NCBI RefSeq assembly: GCF_026914265.1
Contig: NC_069136.1
Coordinates: 26,486,701-26,550,700, forward strand
DNA: 64,000 nt
Direction: 5' to 3'
From: Mya arenaria
Taxonomy: Eukaryota > Mollusca > Bivalvia > Myida > Myidae
Part shown: one piece after another, positions 40,101-49,200 of the stretch
How the letters are laid out: each line of letters opens with the position of its first letter
Position numbering within the stretch: position 1 is the stretch's first letter
Position numbers and translations under genes: made by a program
The notes under the pieces: model-generated
The model's database searches: none
The model's input: only the letters and a program-made list of their open reading frames with translations
Told to the model about the DNA's origin: nothing

Positions 40101-40406
40101 CACATTCCCGTTTAGACGTTAGGGATTGGAAGAATCCCGTATAACACGTCTATTATTTTAGACTAAGTTTGCAGTTTCAATGCATAGAAGGCATAAAATA
40201 ACATAAGCAAATTTGATGTGTTTCTGCATCCCATTGAACAAGCAAGGTGTTTAAATCGAAAACAGCGACTTCCCGGTCACATAGTAGCACTATCGTGAGA
40301 CGCTTTTCTGAGGCTGAGCCAGAGGCTGTTGTAAATAGATTCTGAAATACTCACTGATGGTTGAAACCACAGCCAACACAAGCAAAATAAATTTTGGCGA
40401 TTTCAT
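16118..40406 (-). CDS. UXS1: UDP-glucuronic acid decarboxylase 1 (UDP-xylose synthase), 12 coding exons
   Basis: Coding exons (minus strand, 5' to 3'): 40406-40355, 35612-35561, 31568-31446, 26928-26871, 23945-23765, 22492-22388, 21298-21239, 20561-20440, 19956-19837, 18238-18076, 17367-17264, 16243-16118. All junctions are AG/GT, the phases agree, and the lengths sum to 1266 nt (421 residues plus TAA); the human protein is about 420. Domains: signal-anchor ([17 protein letters not shown], residues 1-17), a short charged stem with a likely coiled coil (about 59-76), the NAD-binding motif GGAGFVG (98-104), DNFFTG, STSEVYG (204-210), catalytic YxxxK as Y234/K238, and the family-typical [18 protein letters not shown]. 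The family converts UDP-glucuronate to UDP-xylose in the Golgi/ER lumen as a type II membrane protein, starting xylosylated glycans including the glycosaminoglycan linker. The start is the first ATG before the anchor. Introns up to about 4.7 kb are filled with repeats. Odd feature: a tandem duplication upstream of exon 10. I see no alternative assignment. Confidence 0.95.
18239..18966 (-). repeat. tandem duplicated 3' splice site plus 5' half of UXS1 exon 10 (five pseudo-exon copies)
   Basis: Just upstream of UXS1 exon 10 (start 18238) the acceptor and the first part of the exon recur at pseudo-starts 18380, 18522, 18665, 18814 and 18965, spaced 142-151 bp. Copies 1-3 keep the reading [20 protein letters not shown] and a CAG acceptor. 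All lack the 12 bp encoding ALMN and lose exon identity after about VNL, so none carries the true donor. Copies become more degraded with distance from the real exon: copy 4 has insertions in the exon part, and copy 5 has a short deletion. Read-through from one copy into the next shifts frame. They are therefore unlikely to be functional coding exons, but they leave several decoy acceptors. Confidence 0.9.
19219..19457. repeat. MITE, GGTATTCATAAA family
   Basis: The ends are GGCCGGTATTCATAAA and TTTATGAATACCGCCCC. It lies in UXS1 intron 9. Related segments follow at about 19458-19680, 23283-23500 and 47230-47474, sharing TAAGTCATTTCCTTA-type subtermini. Confidence 0.75.
21725..21884. repeat. 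dispersed repeat shared with 61715-61890
   Basis: Both copies contain CCCAT(A/T)AGGTA(G/A)AAATACC, CTTTCAAATTAAACT(T/C)GGTATCCTTCAT(A/C)AGAACC in two parts, and end GGTAAATCTTAT...GGAGTAA(G/C)AGTGCAT. The tail resembles the right end of the TTAA MITE family (271-570). Confidence 0.7.
21885..22195. repeat. truncated copy of the CAGGGATGTGATT element, with G-run
   Basis: It starts CCAGGGATGTGATTGACCTG and matches the element at 33972-35433 through the GGGGCGCTCTTGGGGTCAAA and CAACTGAAAGCAACCAAA segments. It ends near GATCCGCGGAATTCCGCGAA, without the right terminus. An expanded G run sits at 22119-22150 where the other copy carries an inserted element. Confidence 0.8.
23283..23500. repeat. MITE, GGTATTCATAAA family, UXS1 intron copy
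   Basis: The left end, CAGGGGCCATATTCATGAAG, faces the right end TTTAATGAATACCACAACC. The interior has the family's TCATTTCCTTACTTAA segment and its complement. It is followed by a G12-type homopolymer at 23510-23521. Confidence 0.65.
23985..24430. repeat. six-copy tandem repeat, 77/81-bp alternation, in UXS1 intron 4
   Basis: AGTAGGGATAAAA recurs at 23991, 24068, 24149, 24226, 24307 and about 24388, spaced 77, 81, 77, 81, 81 bp. Alternate copies share 'actaaaatagggcgcagat' or 'acttaggtcgccgatg', so the basic unit is a ~158-bp dimer. It begins about 40 bp upstream of the UXS1 exon 5 acceptor. Confidence 0.85.
25033..25525. repeat. TTAA MITE carrying a tRNA-like segment, copy 1
   Basis: The ends are TTAAAGGGACTGTACACCAG and GAGTACAGCCCCTTTAA (493 bp). 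Internally, at about 25172-25235, it has a degraded minus-strand tRNA-like block with GGAGACCGGGTTCAGACC (B-box side) and CACTGTGCTACGAAGGC (A-box side). The copy at 56422-56924 has the same arrangement. It lies in UXS1 intron 4. Confidence 0.85.
25826..25990. repeat. dispersed repeat shared with 50255-50570
   Basis: It contains AACACAAGCCCGCAAGCCCT, GGGGCTTGCTCAAATTCTGA and ATTTTATATAGCAGG. The same segments occur twice in tandem at about 50255-50570 in the RPL8 intron. An open frame (25776-25994) across it is probably incidental. Confidence 0.7.
26990..27640 (+). repeat. tandem-core element B: 161-bp repeats, CGTACGGAC tract and terminal hairpin
   Basis: AGAATTAGATTGGAAACATA recurs at 27191, 27352 and 27513 (period exactly 161 bp). 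Core segments include GGGCCGTAACTCCTAAATGA and AAGTTTGGTGAGGATTGGAC. A GACAGACAGACGGACG/ACGTACGT tract (27538-27590), then ACAAGGGCAACCC and a hairpin ATGCCGCCA ... TGGGGGCAT (27603-27628), ends the element. The left end is near ATGTGTCCATAGGACACGGA (26991). It lies in UXS1 intron 3. Confidence 0.85.
27665..27695. repeat. poly-G tract
   Basis: A G run of about 18 with flanking GGGGACTG. Similar G runs are at 22119-22150, 23510-23521 and 56262-56282. Confidence 0.9.
27952..30939. repeat. ~3-kb foldback element with tandem-repeat inverted arms, inserted in a tRNA-derived sequence
   Basis: The ends are CCCGTGCCA (27952) and TGGCACGGG (ending 30939). The left arm (to about 28365) and right arm (from about 30370) consist of tandem short units of AAGCTTCGC / GCAGCTTTTGCG / GACGAAGCTTTT. 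In the right arm, about five ~75-80-bp units each form a 13-bp-stem hairpin (AAAAAGCGCAGCT ... AGCTGCGCTTTTT). The interior (28366-30369) is AT-rich with a (GAAT)n tract and no recognisable protein. The architecture matches foldback (FB-like) elements. It lies in UXS1 intron 3. Confidence 0.85.
28824..28905. repeat. (GAAT)n microsatellite
   Basis: About 19 near-perfect TGAA/GAAT units, flanked from about 28580 to 29030 by degenerate related tetranucleotides (TTGATTGA, AATAAATA). Confidence 0.95.
33972..35433. repeat. CAGGGATGTGATT element interrupted by a nested tandem-core element
   Basis: The termini CAGGGATGTGATT (33972) and AATCACATCCCTG (ending 35433) are perfect inverted repeats. The outer sequence matches 21885-22195 on both sides of an inserted ~1.16-kb block (about 34195-35357). 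CAGGG ends suggest a non-autonomous hAT/CACTA-like element, but no target-site duplication is clear. Confidence 0.8.
34195..35357 (+). repeat. tandem-core element C: ~145-bp repeats, GGAC tract and AGCTCACCT hairpin
   Basis: Core units with TGACCTGGTGACCTAGTTTT ... ACCCAGAT ... AACATTCTGACCAAGTTTCA ... GTCATAAATGTGACCTCTAGAG repeat with a 145-bp period (CTAGT at 34451, 34596, 34840, 34985, 35130; one shortened unit near 34700). Then follow GACGGACGA repeats (35254-35300), the linker CACAGGGCGATCACAATA, and a hairpin AGCTCACCT ... AGGTGAGCT (about 35316-35353). Confidence 0.9.
36380..36680. repeat. dispersed repeat shared with 37715-38033
   Basis: Shared pieces: CCAACCCTACCAAATAGGTGC / CCTACGAAATAGGCGCCGAC, 'aacaccattctccaatgatgac', and 'aaggatgtaaccctaaccattttatttttatggcctta', which occur in the same order in both. 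A third trace is at 35845-35905. It lies in UXS1 intron 1. Confidence 0.7.
38037..38759. repeat. MITE with CAGGGTTCGAATTTA termini
   Basis: The left end, CAGGGTTCGAATTTA, and right end, TAAATTCGAACCCTG, are perfect inverted repeats. The subterminal TTTTGCGAG and CGCAAAA segments also match. It is 723 bp and lies in UXS1 intron 1. CAGGG ends suggest an hAT-like origin. Confidence 0.8.
39476..40168. repeat. element with TACGTTGACGGATTT / GGAAGAATCCCGTATAAC ends
   Basis: The left part (CTAGTCCAAATAATTGTACG, GACGGATTTGTTTTAGATTT) and right part (AAGAATCCCGTATAACACGT, CTATTATTTTAGACTAAG) match the family at 57544-57640 and 57944-58160. Between them is unrelated sequence, including a tandem pair 'ggccaagttgttacgattgtat/ggccgagttattacgattgtat' (39806-39880). 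Confidence 0.55.
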
Positions 40407-41548
40407 CTTTTTATTCCAATTTATTTGACGCATACCAATGCAAAGGGGCAGTGTGCGACAGCAAAACAAAACCTAAAAGGTTAGTGGTGACAAATATCTT
40501 CAGCTGAGCAAATCAAACATCCGCAGTTAAACCGGCTTAAATGGGTCAGGCTACATACCACTAATCAAACTATAAACATTTCATATTTCACGCAGTAGTT
40601 ACTTCCCTTTTAAGAAGAAGAAGAAGAAGGATACCGTCAGGTGCGGTAGAGGAGGGCATAGGCCCACTGGCCCATATTCAATTTTAATTTCACTGTAAAC
40701 TGATTATTTGAAGAGCAATACTGGAAAAAGATTAATATGTTTACAATAAAATGTGTGTCAATACATTATTCATTTTTTCTTGTCGAGAATAGTTATGTTT
40801 AAAAAGAGAATACTTCATGATGGTTTTTCTGAGTCCAAGTCTCAAGAATATGATCCATTATGGCAAATTATTCACCATTCACGGTCTCCTTTTCCAGAAA
40901 CGGAGTAAACATCTATATATCATTATCTTATGTCTGTATTTCGCGCTCATGAAATAAAGAGAAAAAAAACACCACTACAAAATACCGGAACATCAGGAAA
41001 CAATTACGTTAACAAAGCTGACTACGTTTTGATACTAAAACTCCAAATAATGTTGCATCTATTTTATGTCATTTTATGCATAATAATAGTTTTGCAAGTG
41101 TGTACTGATATAAATGTGGCTCTAATAATTGTTTAATCAGATTACAAAACGGTGGCGTGACTTTTAACGCCCCCTACGAAGATTAAATTAAAGACAGTTG
41201 CATCTTATAATGATCACAAGCTTATTGTGAGATTGATTATCATCCGTTTTGTTTTTCTTTCATCGTTTAAAAAGCTTCACATTTTCATACCTACGTTCAA
41301 AAAATGTTCGGGGTAACCAGGCATCAAAATCTTACTTTACCGTACCATTGTTAATGTTCGGAATATTATTTTGAAAAAACACTAACCATCAAGTGCTTAG
41401 TAAATCAAGGCAAAGCCTTTGTAAATTTCATCCAATACTTTGAAGAAAAGTGTAACAAATAAGCCAAACAAATCTTTAATTCAATAACAATTGGTTAAGT
41501 TTGTTGCAAAAACAATGAAAAAGACAACACCTGGCTGAAAAAAATAAT
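40407..41548. other. UXS1 5' flank and presumed promoter; no further gene seen
   Basis: Just upstream of the UXS1 ATG (40406, minus) the sequence is moderately GC-richer (40430-40560), but I see no defined TATA or start element. A GAA microsatellite lies at 40614-40628. The rest is AT-rich without supportable features. Confidence 0.4.
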
Positions 41549-41761
41549 AGGGGTTGAAAAGTCTTTGATATAGGGGTTGAAAAGTCTTCAATATGGCTAT
41601 CAAAATGTTTCAACTAGGGGTTGAAAAGTCTTTGATTTAGGGGTTGAAAAGTCCAAACAGGTAGGGGTTAAAAAGTCTTTAAAATAGGGGTTGAAAAGTC
41701 TAAGGGTTGAAAAGTCTTCGTTTTGAGAAGGGGTTGAAAAATCTTGGGGTTGAAAAGTCCT
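41549..41761. repeat. minisatellite, AGGGGTTGAAAAGTCTTT unit
   Basis: About nine copies of GGGGTTGAAAAGTC spaced 16-44 bp, commonly 23-25 bp, with variable A/T-rich spacers. Confidence 0.9.
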
Positions 41762-41771
41762 GCTCCCCTTT

Positions 41772-41928
41772 TAGCCATATAACATCAATTTTCAAACGTA
41801 AATACGAAAAACTGCGATGTGATATTTTGTCAGCAGTCTTTTATCACTGTTGTCCAGACATTCGCGAAAAAATGCTCATTGCAAAACAAAAATGTCAAAA
41901 CGCTCAATCTGTGAGAGCGCAGTTTTAA
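41772..41928. repeat. right half of the TTAA MITE family
   Basis: This is a half-element with the right terminus (AATCTGTGAGAGCGCAGTTTTAA) and the subterminal segment with 'atcaattttcaaacgtaaatac'. It directly follows the 41549-41761 minisatellite, so the left half is missing. Confidence 0.7.
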
Positions 41929-42708
41929 AGAACAAGACACTAGTTACAAATGAAATCAAATTAAAGATTAGGTTTATATCCCTTTTTAATAAGATAATAA
42001 CTTAAATTCACTTACTAATCAAACTAAGATATTAATTTTAAAGTGTTCAGTTATGATCAAGCTTAAAAGTTTGAACGCCAAAAAAACTATAGGCTATTAC
42101 AATACCTCGAAAAAAATACGAAAAACCAAAGCGGGTAAATTTGTCCGTGTTAATCAAGTATTCAAAGACTCTGTAAATGTACTTTCATAAAAATCAGTCA
42201 CTTACCTGTTCACTAGTATTTCAATTGAAGGAATATTTAATTCAGTTACTATATCCACAACCTGGGTAATTTCATTTCACAACTTATTACTTCGTTTTGT
42301 TATAATGACAGTTTGGCTTCTGCAAAAAAAGCATTGAAGAATGCACCGTGCAACAACAACATATGTCAAAATTTTGTCTTCAACATATATGTTTATGAGT
42401 TGTCTTCTTTGGCCCAAATCAAAAAGTAATCAAATGAAGCCAATACCGTTTTTTAGACGTAATTGTTCAGCATTTTATAGCAGATGTTGCCTCATTAATC
42501 CCTATCGAATTCAAGTTAAGTACATGCCTTTATAGTTATGCGGATTTTAAGGGATATTCATCGAGTCTACTGCAGTTTCTATAATCAGTCTTATCCACTG
42601 ACACATGCGTTCGATCATGTGTCATGTCATATTGGCCTAATTCAAACATTAATTATACTCTCTCAATAGAAGTTATATTTCCTTCTTTTGCTGCTGCGGC
42701 TACGTATA

Positions 42709-42712
42709 TCAT

Positions 42713-42744
<32 letters not shown>

Positions 42745-42800
42745 GCAGTGGTAGCATAAGCAGCAGCAGTAATAGCAGAAGCAGCAGCATCACCACTACC
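42709..42800. repeat. ATC/AGC trinucleotide repeat
   Basis: CATCATCATCAT is followed by eight to nine AGC units and then interrupted AGCAGC/AGTAATAGC units. The serine-rich open frame across it (42624-42827) has no other support. Confidence 0.9.
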
Positions 42801-42991
42801 GCATCCATTCACTGCAAAATGTATTAAACACATTGATCAATGTGGTCAAAAACAATATGCGTAGTCTAGGATGAACGTTTATTCTTTTTAAATTGCATCC
42901 AAATACTAAAATTATTTTATTTTAGTATGTATGGCGTAAAATACCAAGACGGTTTAGCGTCTTCTTGAAAAGACACTCACGTTTGTCTCTT

Positions 42992-43471
42992 CAGTGTGTG
43001 TATACCACGTGATAAATTGCGTCATAAATGCTACGTCGGAAGGCAATATTTTGATTTAAAATTACTTACAAACATTACTTCACTATTTTTCCACCATTTT
43101 AAATGAAACATAGCGCAATCTTCGGCGCTTACGGAGCCCCACATTCGGTCTTTTACCAGAATTTGATTGTGAGTTTAGTTTCTTAAAACACTTCGACGAA
43201 CCTTTTCACAATACGGTCGTCTGACGGAGCACTGTCAAAACATTATTTTGAAAACAGGTTTGTCGAAGTGTTTGATGAAACTAATGACCTCTTCAAATTT
43301 CGGAAATAAAACAAATGCGGGGCTCTTTAAGCGGCATAGACTGCCCTTTGTTTCATTTTAAATGGTGTTGTAAATAAAAAGTTTATTTGATTTAAGTCTT
43401 TATTTTAAGCATGTTTTTGCCTTCCGACGCAGCATATATGACGTAATTTATCACGTGGTATACACACACTG
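42992..43471. repeat. 480-bp near-complete palindrome (foldback element)
   Basis: The ends CAGTGTGTGTATACCACGTG and CACGTGGTATACACACACTG match. Pairing continues inward: GCGTCATAAATGC / GCATATATGACG, CGTCGGAAGGCAA / TTGCCTTCCGACG, GGAGCCCCACATT / AATGCGGGGCTC, AAAACACTTCGACGAACC / GGTTTGTCGAAGTGTTT. The centre is at about 43230. It holds no coding frame. Confidence 0.85.
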
Positions 43472-43539
43472 CTCTTTCTTTTCCTCATAATTTTGATTGA
43501 ATTTGTTTACACAGTAACACTACAGCTAGAATGCGTTGA

Positions 43540-43620
43540 AGTATACAAACGTATTCAGCTTTACTAAAGAGTGTGTGGGTTCGAGTCCAACCTCTACAAA
43601 AGAACACCCCCGTATCTTCA
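43540..43620. other. isolated tRNA T-arm-like fragment
   Basis: GTGTGGGTTCGAGTCCAACCTC resembles a T arm with B box. No A-box half is found nearby, so it is probably a SINE fragment. Confidence 0.4.
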
Positions 43621-44247
43621 CATGAAATGTTCCTCTAGTATCAGCCATATCAGCTTTATTACAGCTGTCTTCACAACTCATTTTCAAATTTGAATTAATT
43701 CTGTATTTATAATCTAAAATTTAACTGCGCCCATAGCCTATTGTGTGTACCTTGAACCCCCGCTGCGTAGTACTGGAAAGTTATAGCCCGTTTGCTTTAT
43801 ACCAAGCACGTTAAAGAATCCAAGGGGTGTATTCGCAAAGGGCTATAGTGCATCCGGACCCCCATTTATCTTACTTTTTTCTTCCGGCAACCGCTCTTCT
43901 TAAATCGGGATTTGACTGTGACGATTGCAGTCACATATAAATCCCGTGTCACGTATGTTATTCAAACGCGAGGCCAAGCCGAAGTGCAGACAGTTGCTAA
44001 GTGTAGAACTTAATGCATTCTAAGAAGCAAAAACAACAACACAAAAACGTACAACTTGTAACGTCGTGCCTTTAAACAGATTCATGGCTACTGGGTTTCC
44101 ATTAAACCATTTTAAGATTGATAAATCTGGACCTATATAGCTCTGAATAGCTAGAGATTATTGTCCAAAAAGATAAAATCATACTTTTGTATTCATTTAT
44201 GTACCATTAACTGAAAAAAATCATTGTCAACCTTTTGAAGGTGCCTG

Positions 44248-44469
44248 GTGGTGGTGTTAGTAGTTTATACTCCGGGTCCCGGCGTGAGCACATTGAAGGG
44301 TCCCAGAGTGACAGTTCAACCACCGCACACCTATCCTGGGCAGAACCAGTACTGGGTGCCTTCACCTCTGCAAGGAACTGACAACTTCTGTACATGCCAG
44401 GGGCAGTGGTACAGTGCGAATGGCCGTAGAAAGGATTTCATAACCAATCACAACAGAAGTGCCTGGTGA
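44248..44469 (+). other. GC-richer open frame of unknown identity
   Basis: A 73-codon frame (ends KDFITNHNRSAW) in a locally GC-richer block. It is proline- and glutamine-rich at the start of the second third (PPHTYPGQNQYWVPSP) and has CTCQGQWYS. I recognise no domain, signal peptide or splice context; the start is arbitrary and an exon or captured fragment is possible. Confidence 0.25.
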
Positions 44470-44560
44470 TACAAAACAAAGGTCTTATATCACTATCACA
44501 CATCTAGGGGAAGTAACTGTTGTGGTTTACATAATAGTGAGATGTCGGTGTAAGGGTACA

Positions 44561-45753
44561 GGGTGATACAGGAATCCAGTGGATTTCACGTGAATTGTTA
44601 AAAATAAATGAGTTATGAGTGGATTTCGCGTCTCAAAAAGTGGATTTCACTTGTCAAAATGTGGATTTCACTTCGATTTCCTATCTTTTTTCAAAATAGG
44701 TCTACAACTTTCTTATTTTTGGATCAATTTGGATAAAATTTGAAATATAAACCCATTATGAAGCTTTTTCAATTATTTGTTCGACAAAAAGATAAATTGT
44801 TAAAAATAAATGAGTTATGAGTGGATTTCACGTCTCAAAAAGTGGATTTCACTTGTCAAAATGTGGATTTCACTTCGATTTCCGATCTTTTTTCAAAATA
44901 GGTCTACAACTTTCTTATTTTTGGATCAATATGGATAAAATTTGAAATATAAACCCATTATGAAGCCCTTTCAGTTATTTGTTCACAAAAAGATTAATTT
45001 GTTAAAAATAAATGAATTATGAGTGGATTTCACGTCTCAAAAAGTGGATTTCACTTGTCAAAATGTGGATTTTACTTCGATTTCCGATCTTTTTTCAATT
45101 CTTATTTTTGGATCAATTTGGATAAAATTTGAAATATAAACCCATTATGAAGCCCTTTCAATTATTTGTTTAACAAAAAAAAAAAATTGTCAAAATGTGG
45201 ATTTCACTTCGATTTCCGAAAAATCACTCTAACTTCTTCATTTCTTGATATATTTCAATAAAATTTGAAATGTAAACTCTTTATTAGGCACTTTCCAATA
45301 TGTATACAAAAAATAAACATTACTAATTAATATAAGTTAGGAGTGGATTTCAGTTCTCGAAACTGGATTTCACCTCGATTTCCGATCTATTTTCGAAAAA
45401 TTGCTCTAACTTCTTCATTTTTTGACCAATTTCAATAAAATTGGAAATATAAACCCTTTATGAGGCACTTTCTAATAAGTATACAAAAACAGAAAATTAT
45501 TTATTAAATTTATCGGAATCTGGATTTCACCTCGATTTCCGATCTATTTTTTTTTAAAAATAATGAAAAATTGCTCTTTAACTTCTTTATTTTTTGACAA
45601 ATTTCAATAAAATTTGAACCGTAAACCCTTCATGAGGCACTTTCCAATATGTATACCAAAAAATTAAATTATTAATTAAAATAACTGAGTTCTGAGCGGA
45701 TTTCACGTTATGAGTGGATTTCACGTGAAATCCACTGGATTCCTGTATCACCC
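44561..45753. repeat. foldback element of 202-bp tandem units with GTGGATTTCAC motifs
   Basis: The perfect inverted ends begin GGGTGATACAGGAATCCAGT and extend about 34 bp to a palindromic TTCACGTGAA. Three well-preserved units begin at about 44611, 44813 and 45015 (202-bp period), then decayed units follow. Each unit has GTGGATTTCAC three times at 21-bp spacing, followed by CTTCGATTTCCGATC and GATAAAATTTGAAATATAAACCC in parts. Confidence 0.9.
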
Positions 45754-45934
45754 CGCCCCTCATCTAATCGATTAATCTATGTGTCATTGTCGTAAATTAT
45801 AGAAATCTTAAGTTTATTTTAATTTTCCATATTATTTCATCTTTTTTGTCAGAATCAACATTATTATTTTAATATTCGAGTAATTGATGTTATTATAAAG
45901 CTTTAACATAATTACCGAAAATTAACAAAATTTG
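45754..45934. other. region upstream of the RPL8 promoter
   Basis: AT-rich sequence between the 44561-45753 element and the RPL8 TOP start, leaving under 200 bp of unique upstream sequence. No additional motif is certain. Confidence 0.4.
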
Positions 45935-45976
45935 CCGGAAATCGTTCGACTTCCTCTTTACTTTTATCGGCCATAG
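45935..45976 (+). promoter_or_regulatory. RPL8 core promoter and noncoding 5'TOP exon 1
   Basis: A pyrimidine tract with the shape of a 5' terminal oligopyrimidine start (CTTCCTCTTTACTTTT from 45950) runs into a perfect donor, CCATAG|GTATAC, after 45976. The matching acceptor, TTCTTCCAG, ends at 45259+1000 (46259), seven bases before the RPL8 ATG. This gives a ~27-nt untranslated first exon. An ETS-type CCGGAA motif lies just upstream (about 45935-45942). Ribosomal protein genes commonly start at such a TOP tract, which confers growth-dependent translational control. The transcription start is inferred, not shown. Confidence 0.6.
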
Positions 45977-46266
45977 GTATACACGATAAATTTACATGTT
46001 GTTTAAAATCCGCCGCAATCTTTCTTTGACAGTTAACGGATAAGACATTTTAATTATACAGGGACCAAGTAGTATACCATTTTGATTTTCGTATTACTTA
46101 TGTTGAGTATATAGCCTTCTTTATGCCTAAACCAATTTAAGTAAATCTGATGTCAACACTCCATTTGACTGGATTTTCAAAATTGACACCATCTTCGTAG
46201 TAAATGTTTAATACGTCCTTGTGCTACTGTCACTCATCATCACCACTCTTTTCTTCCAGTTGAACA

Positions 46267-49200
46267 ATGGGCCGTGTTATCCGGGCACAGCGTAAGGGTC
46301 CAGGTGGTATTTTCAAGGCCCATACCAAAAACAGGAAGGGATCTGCCCAGCTCAGAGCTGTGGACTATGCGGAAAGACATGGATATGTGAAAGGTGTTGT
46401 TAAGGTGATTATAAATTTCCTAATTCCTGTATTTAGGATTAAATATTGTTAATTAACTTATAATCAAAGTGTAATTGTGATTATAAGAATACTTACTTGT
46501 TTTATGTTTTGATTACTCGTTTTACTGCCACTGTTGAACAGTACAGGCGGAAACTGTAATCTTGTTTGCAATGATGATCAAAACATTTCTTCACTTTGAC
46601 CTGAAGAATACATTGATGATAACCATTTACTGAGCAAACAGCATTTCTGTCCATACTATTATTACTGTAATAACATTAAGACCACTTGAGAGATTGTCTT
46701 AAACAGTGTTGGTCAGGATATTTCTAGCAATTATGTGTATTGAGTCTATGTACATATTGAATTTGGCCTGTACTACAACAGAATGACAACCTTGCATTTC
46801 AGGACATTGTCCATGACCCTGGTCGTGGTGCCCCCCTGGCCAAGGTTACATTCCGTGATCCTTACAGGTACAAACTTAACCAGGAGACATTCATTGCCAC
46901 AGAGGGCATGTACACAGGACAGTTCATCTACTGTGGAAAAAAAGGTATACCTTCATAATGAGCTTTATAGTTAAAACGAGTTCAATACGAGTATCGAGTA
47001 CTTTTACACCTTCTTAAGCAGGGGCTGGAATTGGGCTACTGAAAAAAGTATATTATTCCCTATTTCAGACATTTGTTTCCCAAGAATAACTGTAATGTGT
47101 TTTTTTAACCATGGATTCATTGTTTGTGCTGATATTGTTTTAATGCTTGTTTCTAACTGTATGTCAATCTTCAAGCTTGAAGTGTAGGCATTCAATGATC
47201 TCACATGTTCAAAATTCCGAAAATGAAAAGGCCAGGGCCTGGTATTATTATTACATCAATTCTTATTTTATGCAGATTGCTTCAGATTTTTGTTGTCAGT
47301 TTAAAAGAAATGTACCAGTCACGTGACTTTAACATGAAAGTGTGTTTATTTCATTAATGAAAACAAAGTATTTTAGATAGTATAAAACTATTATATCATG
47401 TGACAAGTGAGTAACTTAGGAAAATGACTTGAGAGGAATTGACCTTAGATGTTTTATGAATACCAGCCCAGGCCTCTTCCAAATTTTAGCTAAAAGCTCA
47501 TGCAATTTTCATGCTTTTTAAATTTAATCTGACTTAAGCCTTAAATTATGAACATAAAAGTTGGTTTATTGAAGACAAAGTCTTACCATGATGATTGAAA
47601 TATTTTCTTCACTTTGACCTGAAACATTGTGTTGAAAGACAAAAATCTGATTAATCAACGTGTACACCTCACGAAATTTTATTTTTTTGTCCAAACCATA
47701 GACTTGATTCAAAATTGATTTCCAGCTACCCTGCAAATTGGCAACATTCTGCCAGTCGGTTCCATGCCTGAGGGAACAATTGTGTGCTGTGTTGAGGAGA
47801 AGACCGGGGACAGAGGCAAGCTCGCCCGTGCGTCTGGAGACTACGCCACTGTCATCTCACACAACCCCGACACAAAGAAGTCACGATTAAAGCTGCCATC
47901 AGGCTCCAAGAAAGTTGTACCTTCAGCCAACAGAGCTGTTGTAGGTAGGTAACATCATTGTTTATCATCTGGTCAATGGTTATTGAATATACTGAAATTT
48001 AAAAAAAAATACAAAGTGACTTGTAGATTTCTCCATGATTAAACAGTTACAAATTTATGTTAATATGGTTCTGTGTTGTGTCAAATAAGGGCTGCTTGCC
48101 ACATACTTTATGAATTAACTGAAATTAATTTTGTTTCACACAAGGTCAGGTAAAATGACCTAGACAATCATGTGATGTGTTTATAGTTTATTGTTGCCTT
48201 AGTTGTACAAAGCCACTAATCTGGTTTGCCCATTACAGGTATTGTTGCTGGTGGTGGACGTATTGACAAGCCAATCCTCAAGGCTGGCCGTGCCTACCAC
48301 AAGTACAAGGCCAAGAGAAACTGCTGGCCTAAAGTCCGTGGTGTGTGCATGAACGTAAGTAAAATAAAATCTGAAGCTAATCTTCTTTTACGTGCAAGTT
48401 GTGCCACTGTTTTTTTATGTCTCCCCCTCTCTGGGGGAGACATATTGTTTTTGCCCTGTCCGTCAGTCCGGTAGTCCGTCAGTCCGTCCGTACGTCACAC
48501 TTCGTTTCCGATCGATAACTGGAAAACCGCATGACCTAGGATCACCAAACTTAATAGGGAGGTTGGTCATGAGGTGTAGAAGATCCCTATTGTTTTTGGG
48601 GTCACTAGGTCAAAGGTCAAGGTCGCGGCGACCCCCAATGTAAAAAACATTTCCGCTCAATATCTTGACAATGGTTTGACCTAGGTTCACCAAACTTGGT
48701 AGGGAGGTTGGTCATGAGGTGTAGAAGATCCCTATTGTTTTTGGGGTCACTAGGTCAAAGGTCAAGGTCGCGGCGACCCCCAATGTAAAAAACATTTCCG
48801 CTCAATTTCTTGACAATGGTTTGACCTAGGTTCACCAAACTTGGTAGGGAGGTTGGTCATGAGGTGTAGAAGATCCCTATTGTTTTTGGGGTCACTAGGT
48901 CAAAGGTCAAGGTCGCGGCGACCCCCAATGTAAAAAACATTTCCGCTCAATATCTTGAGAATGGTTTGACCTAGGTTCACCAAACTTGGAAGGGAGGTTG
49001 GTCGTGAGGTGTAGAGGATCACTATTGTTTTTGGGGTCACTAGGTCAAAGGTCAAGGTCGCGGCGATCCCCAATGTAAAAAACATTTCCGCTCAATATCT
49101 TGAGAATGGTTTGACCTAGGTTCACCAAACTTGGTAGGGAGGTTGGTCGTGAGGTGTAGAGGATCCCTATTGTTTTTGGGGTCACTAGGTCAAAGGTCAA

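Noticed and set aside
42624..42827. Serine-rich protein
   Set aside because: It is produced by an AGC/ATC microsatellite with no supporting context.
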